Positions 1-11,167 of a stretch of 64,000 nt of DNA are shown one piece after another. The position numbers were made by a program, and so were the translations under genes. Below the pieces are notes generated by a model. It was not told the origin of the DNA. It did not search any database and saw only the letters and a list, made by a program, of their open reading frames with translations. Positions within the stretch are counted from its first letter, which is position 1. Every line of letters starts with the position of its first letter. The stretch covers positions 744,001 through 808,000 of the forward strand of contig CATIUR010000011.1 of NCBI GenBank assembly GCA_949592205.1, read 5' to 3'. Origin of the DNA: Helichrysum umbraculigerum. Taxonomy: Eukaryota; Streptophyta; Magnoliopsida; Asterales; Asteraceae.

Positions 1-1533
1 TGAAAACATGTACGGCCCGTTGGTGACGGATTTGTAATAACAATCTCAACTATTATTATTTTGATTTCGTGGCGTTTTACTTGAAAAATGTGTTTTGATT
101 GTGTTTTAGACGCCGTTACGGAATCTAAGTACGGGGGTCCGGGGGCAGCGCCCCTGGTAGCGGGGTCCAAGGGGCAGAGCCCCTGGCTGGGGTCGAGCTG
201 CCAGGTCAGCTTGGAAAATTTTTATTTCTACTATATTGCTTTGACGAAAAACGCATCTGGATCTGAATTTGGGTAAAATCGAGTGATAAATTTCGAGTCT
301 CGACACTTAGTAAAAATCTGTGTTTTTGAGGTTCTGGTTTGTGCGACGTTGGGTGCGACGTCGCAGATCCTGACTGCGACGTTGAGCATGACGTCGCTAT
401 GTGCGACTTTCGCAATTTAATGCGACGTTGTACGTGGCGTCGCTATATGCGACGTTGCTGATTTCTGCGACGTAAGGGCTTGCGTCGCTAAGTGCGACGT
501 GGTGAGGTATTGGCGACGTTAAGGCTGATGTCGCTATATGCGACGTCGCAATTTAATGCGACGTTGTGACTGACGTCGCACCATGCGACGTTACGAGGGG
601 TTTTGCGACGTTGAAGCTAACGTCGCATAAATTCTGGGCCAACTGCGACGTAGCGGTCTGTTGGCCGGAAAATGTGTCGAAAACGAGTTTTTCGGTTTCC
701 GTTCGGTCCAAAACTTTTACCCAACCCATATATGGACATTTTAAGTGTATACAAACAACCTCAAGTCGAAAATAATGGAAATCGAAGAGTTTCGAGAATT
801 GTCGGAAACTTACAAAGTGTCGGATCAAAAATCCGAAAAGATAGGATGATAGATCGTGATGCGGTGAATCTTTTGTTCCAAACGAGCGAGGAGATCCGAA
901 CGTGTTTAGTGGTAGTATTATGTGATTTAATGAGGTGGTGGTGGATGGTGAAGTTGAAAGAAAAGAGAGAAAAGAGAGGAAGGAGAGAGAAAGAATTAAA
1001 GAAAGAAATGAAAAGAAATGGAGGTGGTGGAGGTTAAGTCCCCGCCATTTTCAGTCCGCGCACTGCGCCCCGTGCGGTGTTCGTTTGCTCCGTCGTTTAA
1101 ACGTTAAATAATTATTTTACAAATTAAATGGTATGTTTTAAAATACAAATTATTACGCGGTATTTTATTTAAATGTTTTACAATTCTATTTATATTTGAG
1201 TTACAAAATATAAGTTTGATCATCAAATTTGCGCGTTTTAATATTTTAAATTGTGTAAGTTCTGTTTGTACGATACGAATGAATACGAAATATTATCATA
1301 ATAATATTTTTGACATAAAAGCGTTATTTAATAAAATTGGTCACCAACGTCCGTATTAAATTGAATCGAAATACATTCGATTTAAATTGCGTACGATTTA
1401 ATCAAATCGCATTTTCGTATATATTCAACAGTATATATAATTCGATACATTAATTAGCCTAACAAGGAACTAATTACATGTATTAACATATGATTAGGCA
1501 CTAATTACTAGTCCTAATTTGGCGGGTGTTACA
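1..1533 (-). mobile_element. Partial LTR, Tekay-like, running off the left edge
   Basis: Read on the minus strand, the sequence starts with TGTAACACCCGCC at 1533, a typical 5' LTR terminus. It continues into an AT-rich U3, then a CT-rich untranslated leader (about 1035-890), a GTAAGT splice donor-like site at 813, and a cluster of TGCGACGT words (342-655). The other LTR end and any internal region lie outside the window, so solo LTR and full element cannot be told apart. GAGGG at 1534-1538 would be the target duplication if its partner exists upstream. No coding sequence is supported. The short open frames here are chance. Confidence 0.7.
342..655. repeat. Array of TGCGACGT/GACGTCGC words
   Basis: About fifteen copies of the octamer TGCGACGT or its reverse complement occur in 310 bases. 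Several pair into the perfect palindrome TGCGACGTCGCA (for example near 353 and 540). Spacing is irregular, so this is a word cluster and not a tandem repeat. It is GC- and CpG-rich inside an AT-rich LTR and lies about 160 bases downstream (minus sense) of the donor-like GTAAGT at 813. Confidence 0.85.
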
Positions 1534-2314
1534 GAGGGAGTATTAGAAAAATCTCCACGGCACATGGAGTTTGCGTACATTGTAACTGAGATTATTAGAC
1601 AATAAATATTGTAGTTATCGTGTATATTTTGGTCACTAAGTTGAAAATACACGGTTTACAAAAATCACATTTTTGTTCCCATAATATACTAACATCTCGC
1701 AATAATTTACTCTCTCCATAATTTTATGAAAGTTTTTACGAAAACGAAAACCTTTTCTTTATCGATTACATTCAATGTTTCTTAGACCGCTCCTTATGGC
1801 GTCAGTGGGGGAGCATCGGTGGCGACCGACGGGACCGACGTCATAGGCACGACCCGTCGGTTTGTGGCCGTCGGTTTGTAACGTCGGGAGAGCGACGGAA
1901 GAGAGAGAGAGGGAGTGGGACCAGGTGATGGTTTGAGCCGTTGAAAACAAAAAAAAACAAAAAAAAATTAAATTTTTTTAAAAAAATTCCCTAAACGGTC
2001 AAAAAAAATATAATTTAATTTTAAATTTTTTTTCCTTTTTCACACACTATAAATTCAAACCAAATCCAACCAATTTTTCAAAACATTCACACTCCAACTT
2101 CCAAATATTCCACAACTTTATACAATTTTACTTTCAAATTTACCACTTTCAACCTATTTTCCACAACATTCATACCTTAACTTCCAAATATTTCACAACT
2201 TCTACAATTTCTACAATTTCTACAACTTTAATATTATTTTCATTTCATTTCTTTTACCCATTTTTTCACCTCTTTTATACCAAATTCATCTACAAAAAAT
2301 ACTATTTAGTTAAC

Positions 2315-2389
2315 ATGTCTGGATCCGATTCCGATAGAGACGATTTAAATGCCGTCCTAGCTGTATACAATCCGATCGCCAACAGCATA
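2315..2389 (+). pseudogene. Harbinger transposase gene, 5' fragment (25 codons)
   Basis: The ATG at 2315 opens 25 codons of an acidic N-terminus (begins MSGSDSDRDD) that run to 2389, where the gypsy LTR starts. The frame at 2389 is the same as that of the 3' fragment from 15901, once the 5-bp target duplication is counted once. This identifies the ATG as the original transposase start. The insertion separates it by 13.5 kb from the rest of the gene, so no transposase can be made from this allele. Confidence 0.85.
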
Positions 2390-3560
2390 TGTAGCACCCC
2401 CAAATTTACTGTTGGCGGAAGCATACTTTGGGGTGCTACTAATCAAGTAATCACAGCACATAAGATAATAATGAACGACATCTACATGCGTCGTTTTGAT
2501 AAGATACATTAAAATAATAATAGTACATAAGTTTTACAAAAGCATTGAGTTCACATGATTGATTTGAGAGATTTTAACACATATCTAATTATACAAAATG
2601 TAGAAATGCAATGAAATCTCTTGATAACAGTGTTTGCATGTGACTCGAGCTAAGATCCTGAGTGGGCAGTCCTACTACTGCTGAACACCTGAGAATACAT
2701 GTAAAACAGGTCAGCTAAAAGCTGGTGAGCTCACAGGTTTAATTGATATAATTTAATGTATGTTACGCAAGATTTAGTAAATTGATTTGCAACCAAGCAA
2801 ATAAATAATGTATATATTCACTGCCATGAGCACATAGTCTGAGCTTAACTGTGGTGTCAGGATCCGCATTCAAGGACCTGATCGAGGGTGCCTCCCTGAG
2901 AGTGCCTAATCTACACTCTTATGAACAAATGCTAATGCGTCCGTTTGACCAGTTGGGGCTTCCAACCCGGACGAGGATTGTCAATCCTATATGGTACCAT
3001 ACACTAACATTCACGCTACAAACCGTATTACCAAACTATGTTGTGGAGGGCTTTAAGTGATTAGATATACAAACTCATGCAGTACAAAGTAATGATTTGA
3101 TACTTGCGTAGTATAAAAACAAATTGAGCATGTATTCTCACCCCAAAATAGTTCAAACAAGTAAAAGTGGAGCTATGAGACTCACCTGAGTCTGTTGTGT
3201 GGCTGTGATGTGAGAGCTAGCGATTAAAAGTAAGATTGTTGCCCAGATGAATATCCTTTAACGTCCTAAACGAAGAGAATATTAACATAAGTGTTTGACT
3301 ACTCGTCAAATTGTGTTAACGATTCGATTGTTTTGAAAGATTATTGATTTTCAAATATGTACGATTCGTTGGTGATGATGTTTTCAAAGATTTGTTTGTT
3401 GTGCGTCCAATTGTTGATCGTGTCGTATAAAATAGTTGTGCGGTTATTTGTTGTTCTTATATATATTTAAATAATTATATATGTACAGCTATTATAGTCG
3501 TTTCGAAAACACAATTGTCTTTGTCGAATATATATATATATAAAAGTTTGTCGTAGTCAC

Positions 3561-3611
<51 letters not shown>

Positions 3612-3858
3612 CATATATAAATCGTCGTCGTATGAGTATATATATACTTATATATGATAATAGTCATTGTCCATATATATATAAACATACAAATTATAAA
3701 GTTTGGACCCAACGTCTTTACTGCGATTTTTATAACGTATTGTTTATCGATATATATATAAGTTAATCGTTTACTCGAACCGATTTATTAGTTGGGTTTT
3801 AAGCTTAATACGCAAAAACATACATAATTTAAGAAGGGTTATGAAAAATAGGATAATA

Positions 3859-3925
<67 letters not shown>

Positions 3926-3930
3926 ATCAC

Positions 3931-3957
3931 AGGTCAAGGGACTCGAACCCTTGACCT
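3931..3957 (-). other. B-box/T-arm-like hairpin in the LTR (repeated at about 14081)
   Basis: A perfect 10-bp stem (3931-3940 with 3948-3957) encloses ACTCGAA. In element sense it contains GGTTCGAGTCC, matching the RNA polymerase III B-box of tRNA genes. A second, weaker match (AGTTCGATCCC in element sense) lies near 4090. Upstream A-box similarity is poor and no complete tRNA cloverleaf can be drawn, so this is not called a tRNA gene. The same pair occurs in the 5' LTR. Confidence 0.5.
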
Positions 3958-4339
3958 TTCTGCTACTACTACTATGCTTTAATAAATAGGCTATGGCTCC
4001 TTTCTTTGCTATATAACTAAGTACATATATATATACATATAAAAGTTAGTTAAAAAGAATTGAAATACAATTGAAACAAGTCACAGGGGATCGAACTTGT
4101 GACCTTTTGCAACAACCCACAAACCCTTACAAGTAGGCTGCATGCCTACTTTTGTTTAAATGGTACTAAGTATATATATATGTGTGTTATTAACTAACTA
4201 AAATTTTGTGTTTTGTCCCATCAAACACCCGATCTAGTTCTCTTATTTTTGACAATATGCTTGTCGTGGTTCTTGACTCGAGCAGCAACTTCGAATAGCT
4301 CCATCTAAGTCTCGTTTATTTCATAAATATACTAGTCAT

Positions 4340-4470
4340 TCGGCTCTGATCTTGTATAGCCAATCGGCTATATGCTCTCCCCCTTTGATGAGCTGTACGG
4401 CTCCCATCAATCTAAACGATCCTCCCTAAATGAGCCAATCGGCTCACTTAATTCCTAGCCGATCAGTTCA
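4340..4470. repeat. Dyad cluster TAGCCAATCGGCTA and variants (gypsy LTR)
   Basis: Short inverted repeats with 5-bp stems follow one another: TAGCCAATCGGCTA (4357-4370), GAGCTGTACGGCTC (4390-4403) and GAGCCAATCGGCTC (4432-4445), with half copies near 4340 and 4460. The arms differ between copies but still pair. The same cluster occurs in the 5' LTR near 14490-14610. Confidence 0.7.
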
Positions 4471-5749
4471 TCGTTATTACGGTGCGTATTCTGTTCTGTG
4501 TCCCAATTTTGTTCCGAAACAACACAAGATTTTTGCTATGTTTTCGAGTTATAACTTTTACAATATCTTCATAAAATGTTTACACAAGTTTCTACCCATT
4601 AATTTCGCATTTTATTTCACACATATGTTCATTTTTTATTTTTTATTTTGGTTTGTACAGAGTGTTTGTACCAAGTTAAGGTTGTTGGTTCCAAATTTTA
4701 TATAGGTATGTTTTTATCAAGTCATCATCATCAACAACTAACTTAGTCATCCTACGTTTTTAATTTGGTTTTCAAATCTTTCATCATCATTTTGTATTTA
4801 CAAAATGTAATAACAATTATATATGTAGAAATTTGAAGAAAGAGTAAAAATTCTCCTTACAATGGTTAAAAATGGTGAAGATGATGTTGAGATGATGATG
4901 ATGACGTTTCTGGGTTGATGATTCTGTGAAGATGATTTACGGATGATACAAAGATGGTGATGTTTACTACGCTATTGTTGTTGTTAGTTGTGGCTTTGGG
5001 TTTGAAAGTGATGAAGACGATTATGGAGATGTTGGAGATGAAGCTCCTGCTGCTTCTTCTTGCTTCTGATACAGTCGACACCCACACAAAGAACCAATAT
5101 TGATGAAATGTATTATTGAAGTTTGGTGGGAGTTTGTACTAGGTATGGAAGTATATATAATAAAGGGGTTCAAATTTTTCAAAGGAAAAAGGTATGGGGT
5201 TGTACAACTTGTCGACTGATATTTTGTATGAGTTGTTTGATTGGGTTTTTAACCCGTTAATTTCGTGTACGGGTTCAATTGTGTGCCAATTTACATTCAA
5301 ATTTCGTAATTATATTTTCAGGTAATTATCCAAATACTTTATTATGAATGGGAAAAATAATACTTTTATTATTTTTGACCTTTGGGTACGTTTTGTATTT
5401 GTTTTGGTTCGCGCAGGACACGTTTTAAATAAAACGTATATTGATTTTCGTTTCTAACTGATCATATAATATTTTCAAATAAAAATATTTAAAAATATTT
5501 TCGAGTTCATTTCTGAACTTTTGTCACCAACGATTGTATTTGTTTTGTCGGATTCACTCCGATATTGTTTCGTTTTGTTTAATTTATAATTATAAATAAT
5601 TATAAATTTTCGGATTACTTTTTGTCCAAAAATTTTGGGTTCGCTAGATTTATCTCACATAAGGGGTTTAGTCTAAATTCGTAGGGAATTATCGTAATTA
5701 ACACGTGAAATTAAGTATAAATATATACCTAATTTGGAGGAGTGTCACA

Positions 5750-5785
5750 TTCTCCCCCCGTTAGCGAAATCTCGTCCCGAGATTT
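5750..5785 (-). promoter_or_regulatory. Polypurine tract and adjacent stem-loop of the gypsy element
   Basis: In element sense, an 8-bp stem (5785-5778 pairing with 5774-5767, loop GGA) is followed by AACGGGGGGAGAA and then the 3' LTR. The G-run is the polypurine tract that primes plus-strand DNA synthesis. The stop codon of gag-pol (5784-5786) overlaps the stem. A stem-loop with different arm sequence sits at the same place in the LARD element (55034-55051). Confidence 0.8.
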
Positions 5786-8700
5786 AAGTTGAGTCGTGGG
5801 TCACAGCCGCGTGCTCGAAAAGATGAGGATATTTCTTTTGCATTTCATCTTCGCGCTCCCATGTAGACTCTGGGCCGCGTTTCGAATTCCATCGAACTTT
5901 GACAAGTTTGATCCGACTGCGTCGGAGTTTATGTGTTTTCCGATCAATTATTTCGATAGGTTCCTCCACAAAATTGAGTTTCGAGTCAATGAAAACTTCG
6001 TCAGGAGGAATGATTAAGGTTTCATTCGAAAGACACTTTTTGAGATTACTAACATGGAAAGTGTTGTGAATATTGTTGAGCTCTCGTGGCAGTTTGAGTT
6101 TGTAAGCGACAGGATCAATCCTTGCAAGGATTTCAAACGGTCCGACATATCGAGGGTTTAGTTTTCCCCGTTTTCCAAAACGTGCTATCCCCTTCCAGGG
6201 CGATACCTTGAGTAGGACTTTGTCTCCTACTTGGAACTCAAGAGGTTTACGGCAGTTATCAGCGTAGCTCTTTTGTCTATCTCGTGCCGTTTTCAATCGT
6301 TGAAGTACTTGAGTTATCTTGTCAGTGGTTTCCTGGACAATCTCAGGTCCAGATAGCTGTCTGTCACCCAACTCTGCCCAACAGAGCGGTGATCGGCATT
6401 TGCGTCCATACAATGCTTCAAATGGTGCCATCTGTATACTCGTGTGATAACTATTGTTGTAAGAAAATTCGGCTAAAGGTAGGTGAGTATCCCAGTTACC
6501 TCCAAAGTCTATCACACATGCTCCCAACAAATCTTCGAGCGTTTGTATCGTTCGCTCACTTTGGCCGTCGGTTTGAGGATGGTAGGCAGTACTCATATCT
6601 AATCGAGTACCAAGTGCCTTTTGAAGTGATTGCCAAAAGTGAGAAGTGAATCGGGTATCTCTATCAGTGATAATAGATAATGGCACACCATGTCTGGAAA
6701 CGATTTCCTTCAGATAAATTCTTGTCAACTTATCCATCTTATCAGTTTCCTTAATAGCAAGAAAATGGGCTGATTTCGTCAATCGATCGACAATCACCCA
6801 TATGGTATCTGCTCCAGATGTCGTTTTAGGTAACTTCGTGATGAAGTCCATCGTTATTTGTTCCCATTTCCATGTGGGCATCTCAGGTTGTTGCAAAAGC
6901 CCAGACGGCTTTTGATATTCGGCCTTGACCTTTGAACAAGTTAGACATTTGCTAACATAGGTTGCGATATCTCGTTTCATGCCAGACCACCAATAGAATC
7001 CTTTCAAGTCGTGGTACATTTTATCCGCACCAGGATGTATCGAATAGTTGGACTTATGAGCTTCGTCCAAAATCAGTCTGCGCAATTCATCTACGCATGG
7101 GACCCAGATTCGGCTCATGAAGTACAACACTCCGTTGTCCTTTGTTTCGAGTTGTTTTTCCATTCCCTTCAGGGATTCGTCCTTCAGATGTTTTGGTGTG
7201 AAGGCAATTTGTTGCGTGTCACGTATTTGAGTAATGAGGTTCGAGTGGATAGTCAATCCCAAAGCTCGAACTCTACGAGGTTTTACTCTTTCCTTACGAC
7301 TCAGGGCATCTGCTACAGCGTTAGCCTTGCCCGGGTGGTATTTGATTTCACAGTCGTAATCGTTTAGTAATTCAACCCAACGTCGTTGTCTCATGTTGAG
7401 TTCCTTCTGGTCGAATATGTGGTGGAGGCTCTTGTGGTCAGTGAATATAGTACACTTGGTGCCGTACAGATAGTGCCTCCAAATCTTAAGTGCAAAAACG
7501 ACTGCTCCCAATTCTAAGTCATGCGTCGTATAATTTTTCTCGTGCACTTTCAGTTGACGAGATGCATAAGCAATTACTTTGTCGTTTTGCATTAGAACGC
7601 AACCCAATCCTTGATGTGAAGCATCGCAATAAACTATGAAGTTTTCTACCCCTTCAGGCAATGACAGGATGGGTGCGGTGCTCAATTTCTGTTTCAACAG
7701 TTGGAAAGCGTTCTCTTGTTTCTCGCCCCATTCGAATTTCTTGTCTTTTTGTGTTAGAGTGGTAAGGGGTTGGGCTATTTTTGAAAAGCTCTTAATGAAT
7801 CGTCTGTAATAGCCAGCCAGACCAAGAAATTGTCGGATCTCAGATGGGGTTTTCGGTGCTTCCCAGTTTTTGATTGCCTCAATTTTGGATGGGTCGACGT
7901 GAATTCCCTTGTCATTTATTACATGACCAAGGAAATGAACCTCTCGCATCCAAAATTCGCACTTAGAGAACTTTGCATATAGCTTTTCTTTCTCAAGTAG
8001 TTCGAGGATGAGTTTCAGGTGTTGTTTGTGATCTTCTTTCGTTCGTGAGTAGATTAGGATATCGTCAATGAACACAATGACGAACTTATCGAGATAAGGT
8101 TTACACACTCGGTTCATGAGGTCCATAAACACTGCAGGTGCGTTGGTCAATCCAAAAGGCATAACTAGGAACTCGTAGTGACCATAACGAGTCCTAAACG
8201 CAGTTTTTGGTACATCCTCTTCTCGTACCTTCAATTGGTGGTAACCAGATCGTAGGTCAATTTTCGAATAGTAACTTGACCCTTGTAGTTGATCAAATAG
8301 ATCGTCGATGCGTCGTAACGGGTATCGATTTTTGATAGTTACCTTGTTCAGTTCTCGGTAATCGATGCACATTCGCATAGATCCATCCTTCTTCTTGACA
8401 AATAAAATCGGAGCTCCCCAAGGCGAAAAGCTCGGCCGGATGAATCCTAGGTTTAGGAGTTCTTGCAACTGCGAAGACAACTCCTGTATCTCTGATGGAG
8501 CAAGACGATAAGGTGCGCGTGCGATTGGTGCGGCTCCGGGCACCAAATCAATATGAAATTCAACTTGCCGTGAGGGTGGTAATCCTGGTAATTCCTCGGG
8601 AAACACTCCCGGGTGGTCACGCACAATAGGTACAACGTCTATATGTCTCTCTTCGGGTTTCTTCTCCACAATGTGTGCCAAAAACGCTTGGTATCCCTTT

Positions 8701-10226
8701 CTGAGATACTTACTAGCTTTCAAGCAAGTAATCATCTTAGTGGCACTCTTTCGTTTCTCGCCTTGTATCACCAAGGTTTCTCCTGTCGGTAGTGGTATGC
8801 GTACCATCTTTTCAAAACAGATAATTTCAGCGCGGTTCTTCGACAACCAATCCATACCGACTACAATGTTCAAACTTCCCAACTTAATCGGTAGCAAGTC
8901 TATTTCGAAGAGGTGACCTTCTAACTCTAAGGTGCATCCCGGTACTATTTCTCCTGACTCGATCAACTTACCATCGGCTAATTCTACAATGTATTTGTTA
9001 TCTAGCTTACGGGATTCAAGTTCTAATAGTGATCTAAACTCAGTAGATACAAAACTTAAATCAGCACCCGAATCTATTAACACGGAGGCATAATGGTTGT
9101 TTACTAGAAACGTACCAGTGACGGTGTTAGGGTCCTGGCGTGCCTCCTGTGCTCCGATCACAAATGCCCTTCCACGAGCTGGTTGGTTGTTGCCTTTGTT
9201 CTTCAGCTTCGGACACTCATTCCTGAAATGCCCTGTGTTGCCACACTCAAAGCAGGCTCGTGGTTGGTTGGTGTTGTTGTTGGTATTGGTTTTGGGTGCT
9301 CTGCAGTCCTTAGTAAGATGTCCGTACCGCTTGCAGTTGTTGCAAGGAGTACTACAAGGACCATCATGATGACGGTTACACTTGGAACAGTAAGGCTTGT
9401 TCCCAATGTAGCCTCTCTTTTCTCCAGACCCAGTAGTGTAAGCCTTAACAGTCTCGGGCTTCTTGGTGGTTTGCTGGTTTTGGTTCGAGTTTCCAGACCA
9501 TTTTCTTTTGTTACTCCCAGAGTTGTTTCCAGTAGATGGTGCAGGTGTTCCACGACGAACAGCCTGAGCCACGAGTTCATGAGCCATACGAATGGCACTC
9601 TGAATTGTTCCAGGTTTTGACGAAGTGACGTTCCCCTGAATGTTCTCAGGAAGTCCGCGGATGTATCTCTCGATACGTTTGCGTTCAGGGTCAACCATGG
9701 ATGGGCAAAGTAGAGCAAGTTGCTGGAAGCGAGTGGTATAGCCAGAAATGTCGGTTCCTTGCACAGTCAGATGCCAGAACTCATCTTCTAATTTCTGGAG
9801 TTCTTCATTGGGACAATACTCGTCCCTCAACATCTTTTTCAATTCTTCCCATGGAAGTTGATATGCAGCATCAATTCCCACAGATTGCACATAAGAATTC
9901 CACCATGTCAGAGCACCTTCCAGGAAGGTACAGGTGGAATATTTCACTTGGCAGTCTTCTGTGCAATTGCTGATTCTAAAAACTGACTCCATTCTTTCAA
10001 ACCACCTGATTAGTCCAATGGCACCTTCCGTGCCCTTAAAGTTCAGAGGTTTGCACTTGAGAAAGTCATTATAAGTGCAAGGTTTGACGACAGGAGCATC
10101 GTTAACAGTGTCATCACTTCTTCTGTTGTTTCTCCGTGATGATTGAGCAGCCAGAGCTTCAGCTACTCCTTGAGAAACGAATCGTGCGAGTTCAGCAGCG
10201 CTGAAGGTTTGTTTCTTTGGTGGCAT
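5784..10226 (-). CDS. Gag-Pol polyprotein, Tekay-type chromovirus (1480 aa)
   Basis: A single uninterrupted frame carries every domain of a Ty3/gypsy element. Gag occupies residues 1 to about 260. Cys/His knuckles follow, with a canonical CCHC at about 325-339 (CFECGNTGHFRNEC) and a Cys-rich stretch at 280-308. The protease has DSGA at 385-388. The reverse transcriptase active site reads FIDD at 719-722. RNase H has Asp868, Glu905 and Asp930. The integrase has a His/Cys zinc site (about 1057-1097) and a catalytic triad of Asp1127, Asp1188 and Glu1224, with 35 residues between the last two. A chromodomain-like C-terminus (about 1421-1470) marks it as a chromovirus, best matching the Tekay/Del lineage. 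All visible catalytic residues are present. The ATG at 10226 lies 4 bases after a pyrimidine tract ending in AG at 10231, a plausible 3' splice site. Confidence 0.95.
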   Translation of the reverse strand: MPPKKQTFSAAELARFVSQGVAEALAAQSSRRNNRRSDDTVNDAPVVKPCTYNDFLKCKPLNFKGTEGAIGLIRWFERMESVFRISNCTEDCQVKYSTCTFLEGALTWWNSYVQSVGIDAAYQLPWEELKKMLRDEYCPNEELQKLEDEFWHLTVQGTDISGYTTRFQQLALLCPSMVDPERKRIERYIRGLPENIQGNVTSSKPGTIQSAIRMAHELVAQAVRRGTPAPSTGNNSGSNKRKWSGNSNQNQQTTKKPETVKAYTTGSGEKRGYIGNKPYCSKCNRHHDGPCSTPCNNCKRYGHLTKDCRAPKTNTNNNTNQPRACFECGNTGHFRNECPKLKNKGNNQPARGRAFVIGAQEARQDPNTVTGTFLVNNHYASVLIDSGADLSFVSTEFRSLLELESRKLDNKYIVELADGKLIESGEIVPGCTLELEGHLFEIDLLPIKLGSLNIVVGMDWLSKNRAEIICFEKMVRIPLPTGETLVIQGEKRKSATKMITCLKASKYLRKGYQAFLAHIVEKKPEERHIDVVPIVRDHPGVFPEELPGLPPSRQVEFHIDLVPGAAPIARAPYRLAPSEIQELSSQLQELLNLGFIRPSFSPWGAPILFVKKKDGSMRMCIDYRELNKVTIKNRYPLRRIDDLFDQLQGSSYYSKIDLRSGYHQLKVREEDVPKTAFRTRYGHYEFLVMPFGLTNAPAVFMDLMNRVCKPYLDKFVIVFIDDILIYSRTKEDHKQHLKLILELLEKEKLYAKFSKCEFWMREVHFLGHVINDKGIHVDPSKIEAIKNWEAPKTPSEIRQFLGLAGYYRRFIKSFSKIAQPLTTLTQKDKKFEWGEKQENAFQLLKQKLSTAPILSLPEGVENFIVYCDASHQGLGCVLMQNDKVIAYASRQLKVHEKNYTTHDLELGAVVFALKIWRHYLYGTKCTIFTDHKSLHHIFDQKELNMRQRRWVELLNDYDCEIKYHPGKANAVADALSRKERVKPRRVRALGLTIHSNLITQIRDTQQIAFTPKHLKDESLKGMEKQLETKDNGVLYFMSRIWVPCVDELRRLILDEAHKSNYSIHPGADKMYHDLKGFYWWSGMKRDIATYVSKCLTCSKVKAEYQKPSGLLQQPEMPTWKWEQITMDFITKLPKTTSGADTIWVIVDRLTKSAHFLAIKETDKMDKLTRIYLKEIVSRHGVPLSIITDRDTRFTSHFWQSLQKALGTRLDMSTAYHPQTDGQSERTIQTLEDLLGACVIDFGGNWDTHLPLAEFSYNNSYHTSIQMAPFEALYGRKCRSPLCWAELGDRQLSGPEIVQETTDKITQVLQRLKTARDRQKSYADNCRKPLEFQVGDKVLLKVSPWKGIARFGKRGKLNPRYVGPFEILARIDPVAYKLKLPRELNNIHNTFHVSNLKKCLSNETLIIPPDEVFIDSKLNFVEEPIEIIDRKTHKLRRSRIKLVKVRWNSKRGPESTWEREDEMQKKYPHLFEHAAVTHDST

Positions 10227-10764
10227 GTTCCTTCAAGAAAAGAAATGAAAGGAACGTGAGATTTTGTACAAGTGGAATGACTATCATAGATGTATGTATA
10301 TATGTGATAATACACAACAACACGAAGTGATAATCATAATTTCATTAGATAATAAAGTTTAGATTACAAGGCACGAGTTTTTCAAAAGATTGCAGAATAT
10401 AGAGTTACAAAAGATGTCGAAAATTAGTACATCGAGATTCGGAATTCGTCCGGACGAAAGTGATGCTATCAACAGTGTGCGCGGAATAAGGCTTAGCTTA
10501 TGGAGACCTAGAAGTTCTTCTAGTAGTAAGTTTCAGTCGTGATTTCGAAGGATAAGAATGGTGGGAAGAAAGTGAAGGGATATCTTCCTCGTGAGTACAT
10601 GACGGTATAGCGGAATGTGTTGTTATTCGTTGCACGTGTATAAACAAATAGACGGTAGTAGGTGAGGACAAGTCTCGTTCTTTACATCGAGTGATATTGT
10701 AGTAGCTATACTTGTCGTCTTTGATGGTGTGAGCGATAGCGAGTGTGTTATCGTGTGAGGCCTA

Positions 10765-10830
<66 letters not shown>

Positions 10831-11152
10831 ATATAATAGCCTAAGAAGTAGTACGTGAGTGAGGCCTATGTATGTATATAAACATATATCACATAATAGC
10901 CTAGTGTGTGTATTGCACAAATCACGTATAAGTCCCGGTTCTCTCGTGGTCAGAGTCAACTAGTGTATTCCTGTTCGACATAACCCCTTTCAGATCTCAC
11001 ATCATCTTCGTTTAATTGTACATAGTTGATCAGGCTATGTTAAATTAAACTCGTATGACGAAATCCCAGAACCAGTTATACCTAATGAGGAATACGGCCT
11101 AACGATCATAGTCTAGGCCCACTAAATACAACCTAGTTCACTATAACCTTAG
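10227..11152 (-). other. Untranslated leader between primer-binding site and gag
   Basis: This 0.9-kb non-coding stretch separates the primer-binding site from the gag ATG. It contains a (TA)n run (about 10770-10825) with smaller TA-rich tracts. Just before gag (10231-10250, element sense) is a CT-rich tract ending in TTGAAG, which could be a 3' splice acceptor for the donor-like site in the LTR. No gene is seen. Confidence 0.6.
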
Positions 11153-11164
11153 GCTCTGATACCA
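11153..11164 (-). promoter_or_regulatory. Primer-binding site for initiator tRNA-Met (gypsy)
   Basis: In element sense the sequence is TGGTATCAGAGC, complementary to the 3' end of plant initiator methionine tRNA. It begins 3 bases after the 5' LTR. This is the standard minus-strand priming site of many plant LTR retrotransposons. Confidence 0.95.
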
Positions 11165-11167
11165 ATC

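Larger units (their letters stand above)
2390..5749 (-). repeat. 3' LTR of the gypsy element (3360 bp)
   Basis: In element sense it runs from TGTGACACTCC at 5749 to GGGGGTGCTACA at 2390. It contains two long (TA)n runs (about 3561-3608 and 3862-3920), two tRNA-like B-box segments, a CT/CA-rich leader region (about 5090-4862) ending in a GTAAGG donor-like site at 4860, and a dyad cluster around 4340-4470. It lacks the 1.4-kb insertion found in the 5' LTR. Short open frames of 69 and 91 codons occur in both LTRs, but they resemble no protein I know and I do not call them genes. Confidence 0.95.

Noticed and set aside
2851..3060. 69-codon frame present identically in both gypsy LTRs (also 11629-11838)
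   Set aside because: Duplicated only because LTRs are duplicated, and antisense to the element. No known domain and no conserved context.
3931..3957. tRNA gene
   Set aside because: Only the T-arm/B-box part matches. No acceptor stem, D-arm or anticodon arm can be paired.
4430..4705. 91-codon frame in both gypsy LTRs (also 14579-14854)
   Set aside because: Antisense to the element, hydrophobic from T-rich DNA, no protein similarity recognised.
9203..9718. 171-codon open frame overlapping gag
   Set aside because: It lies on the same strand as gag-pol, in another frame within the zinc-knuckle coding part. It has no recognisable protein and is a by-product of the Asn/Lys-rich coding sequence.
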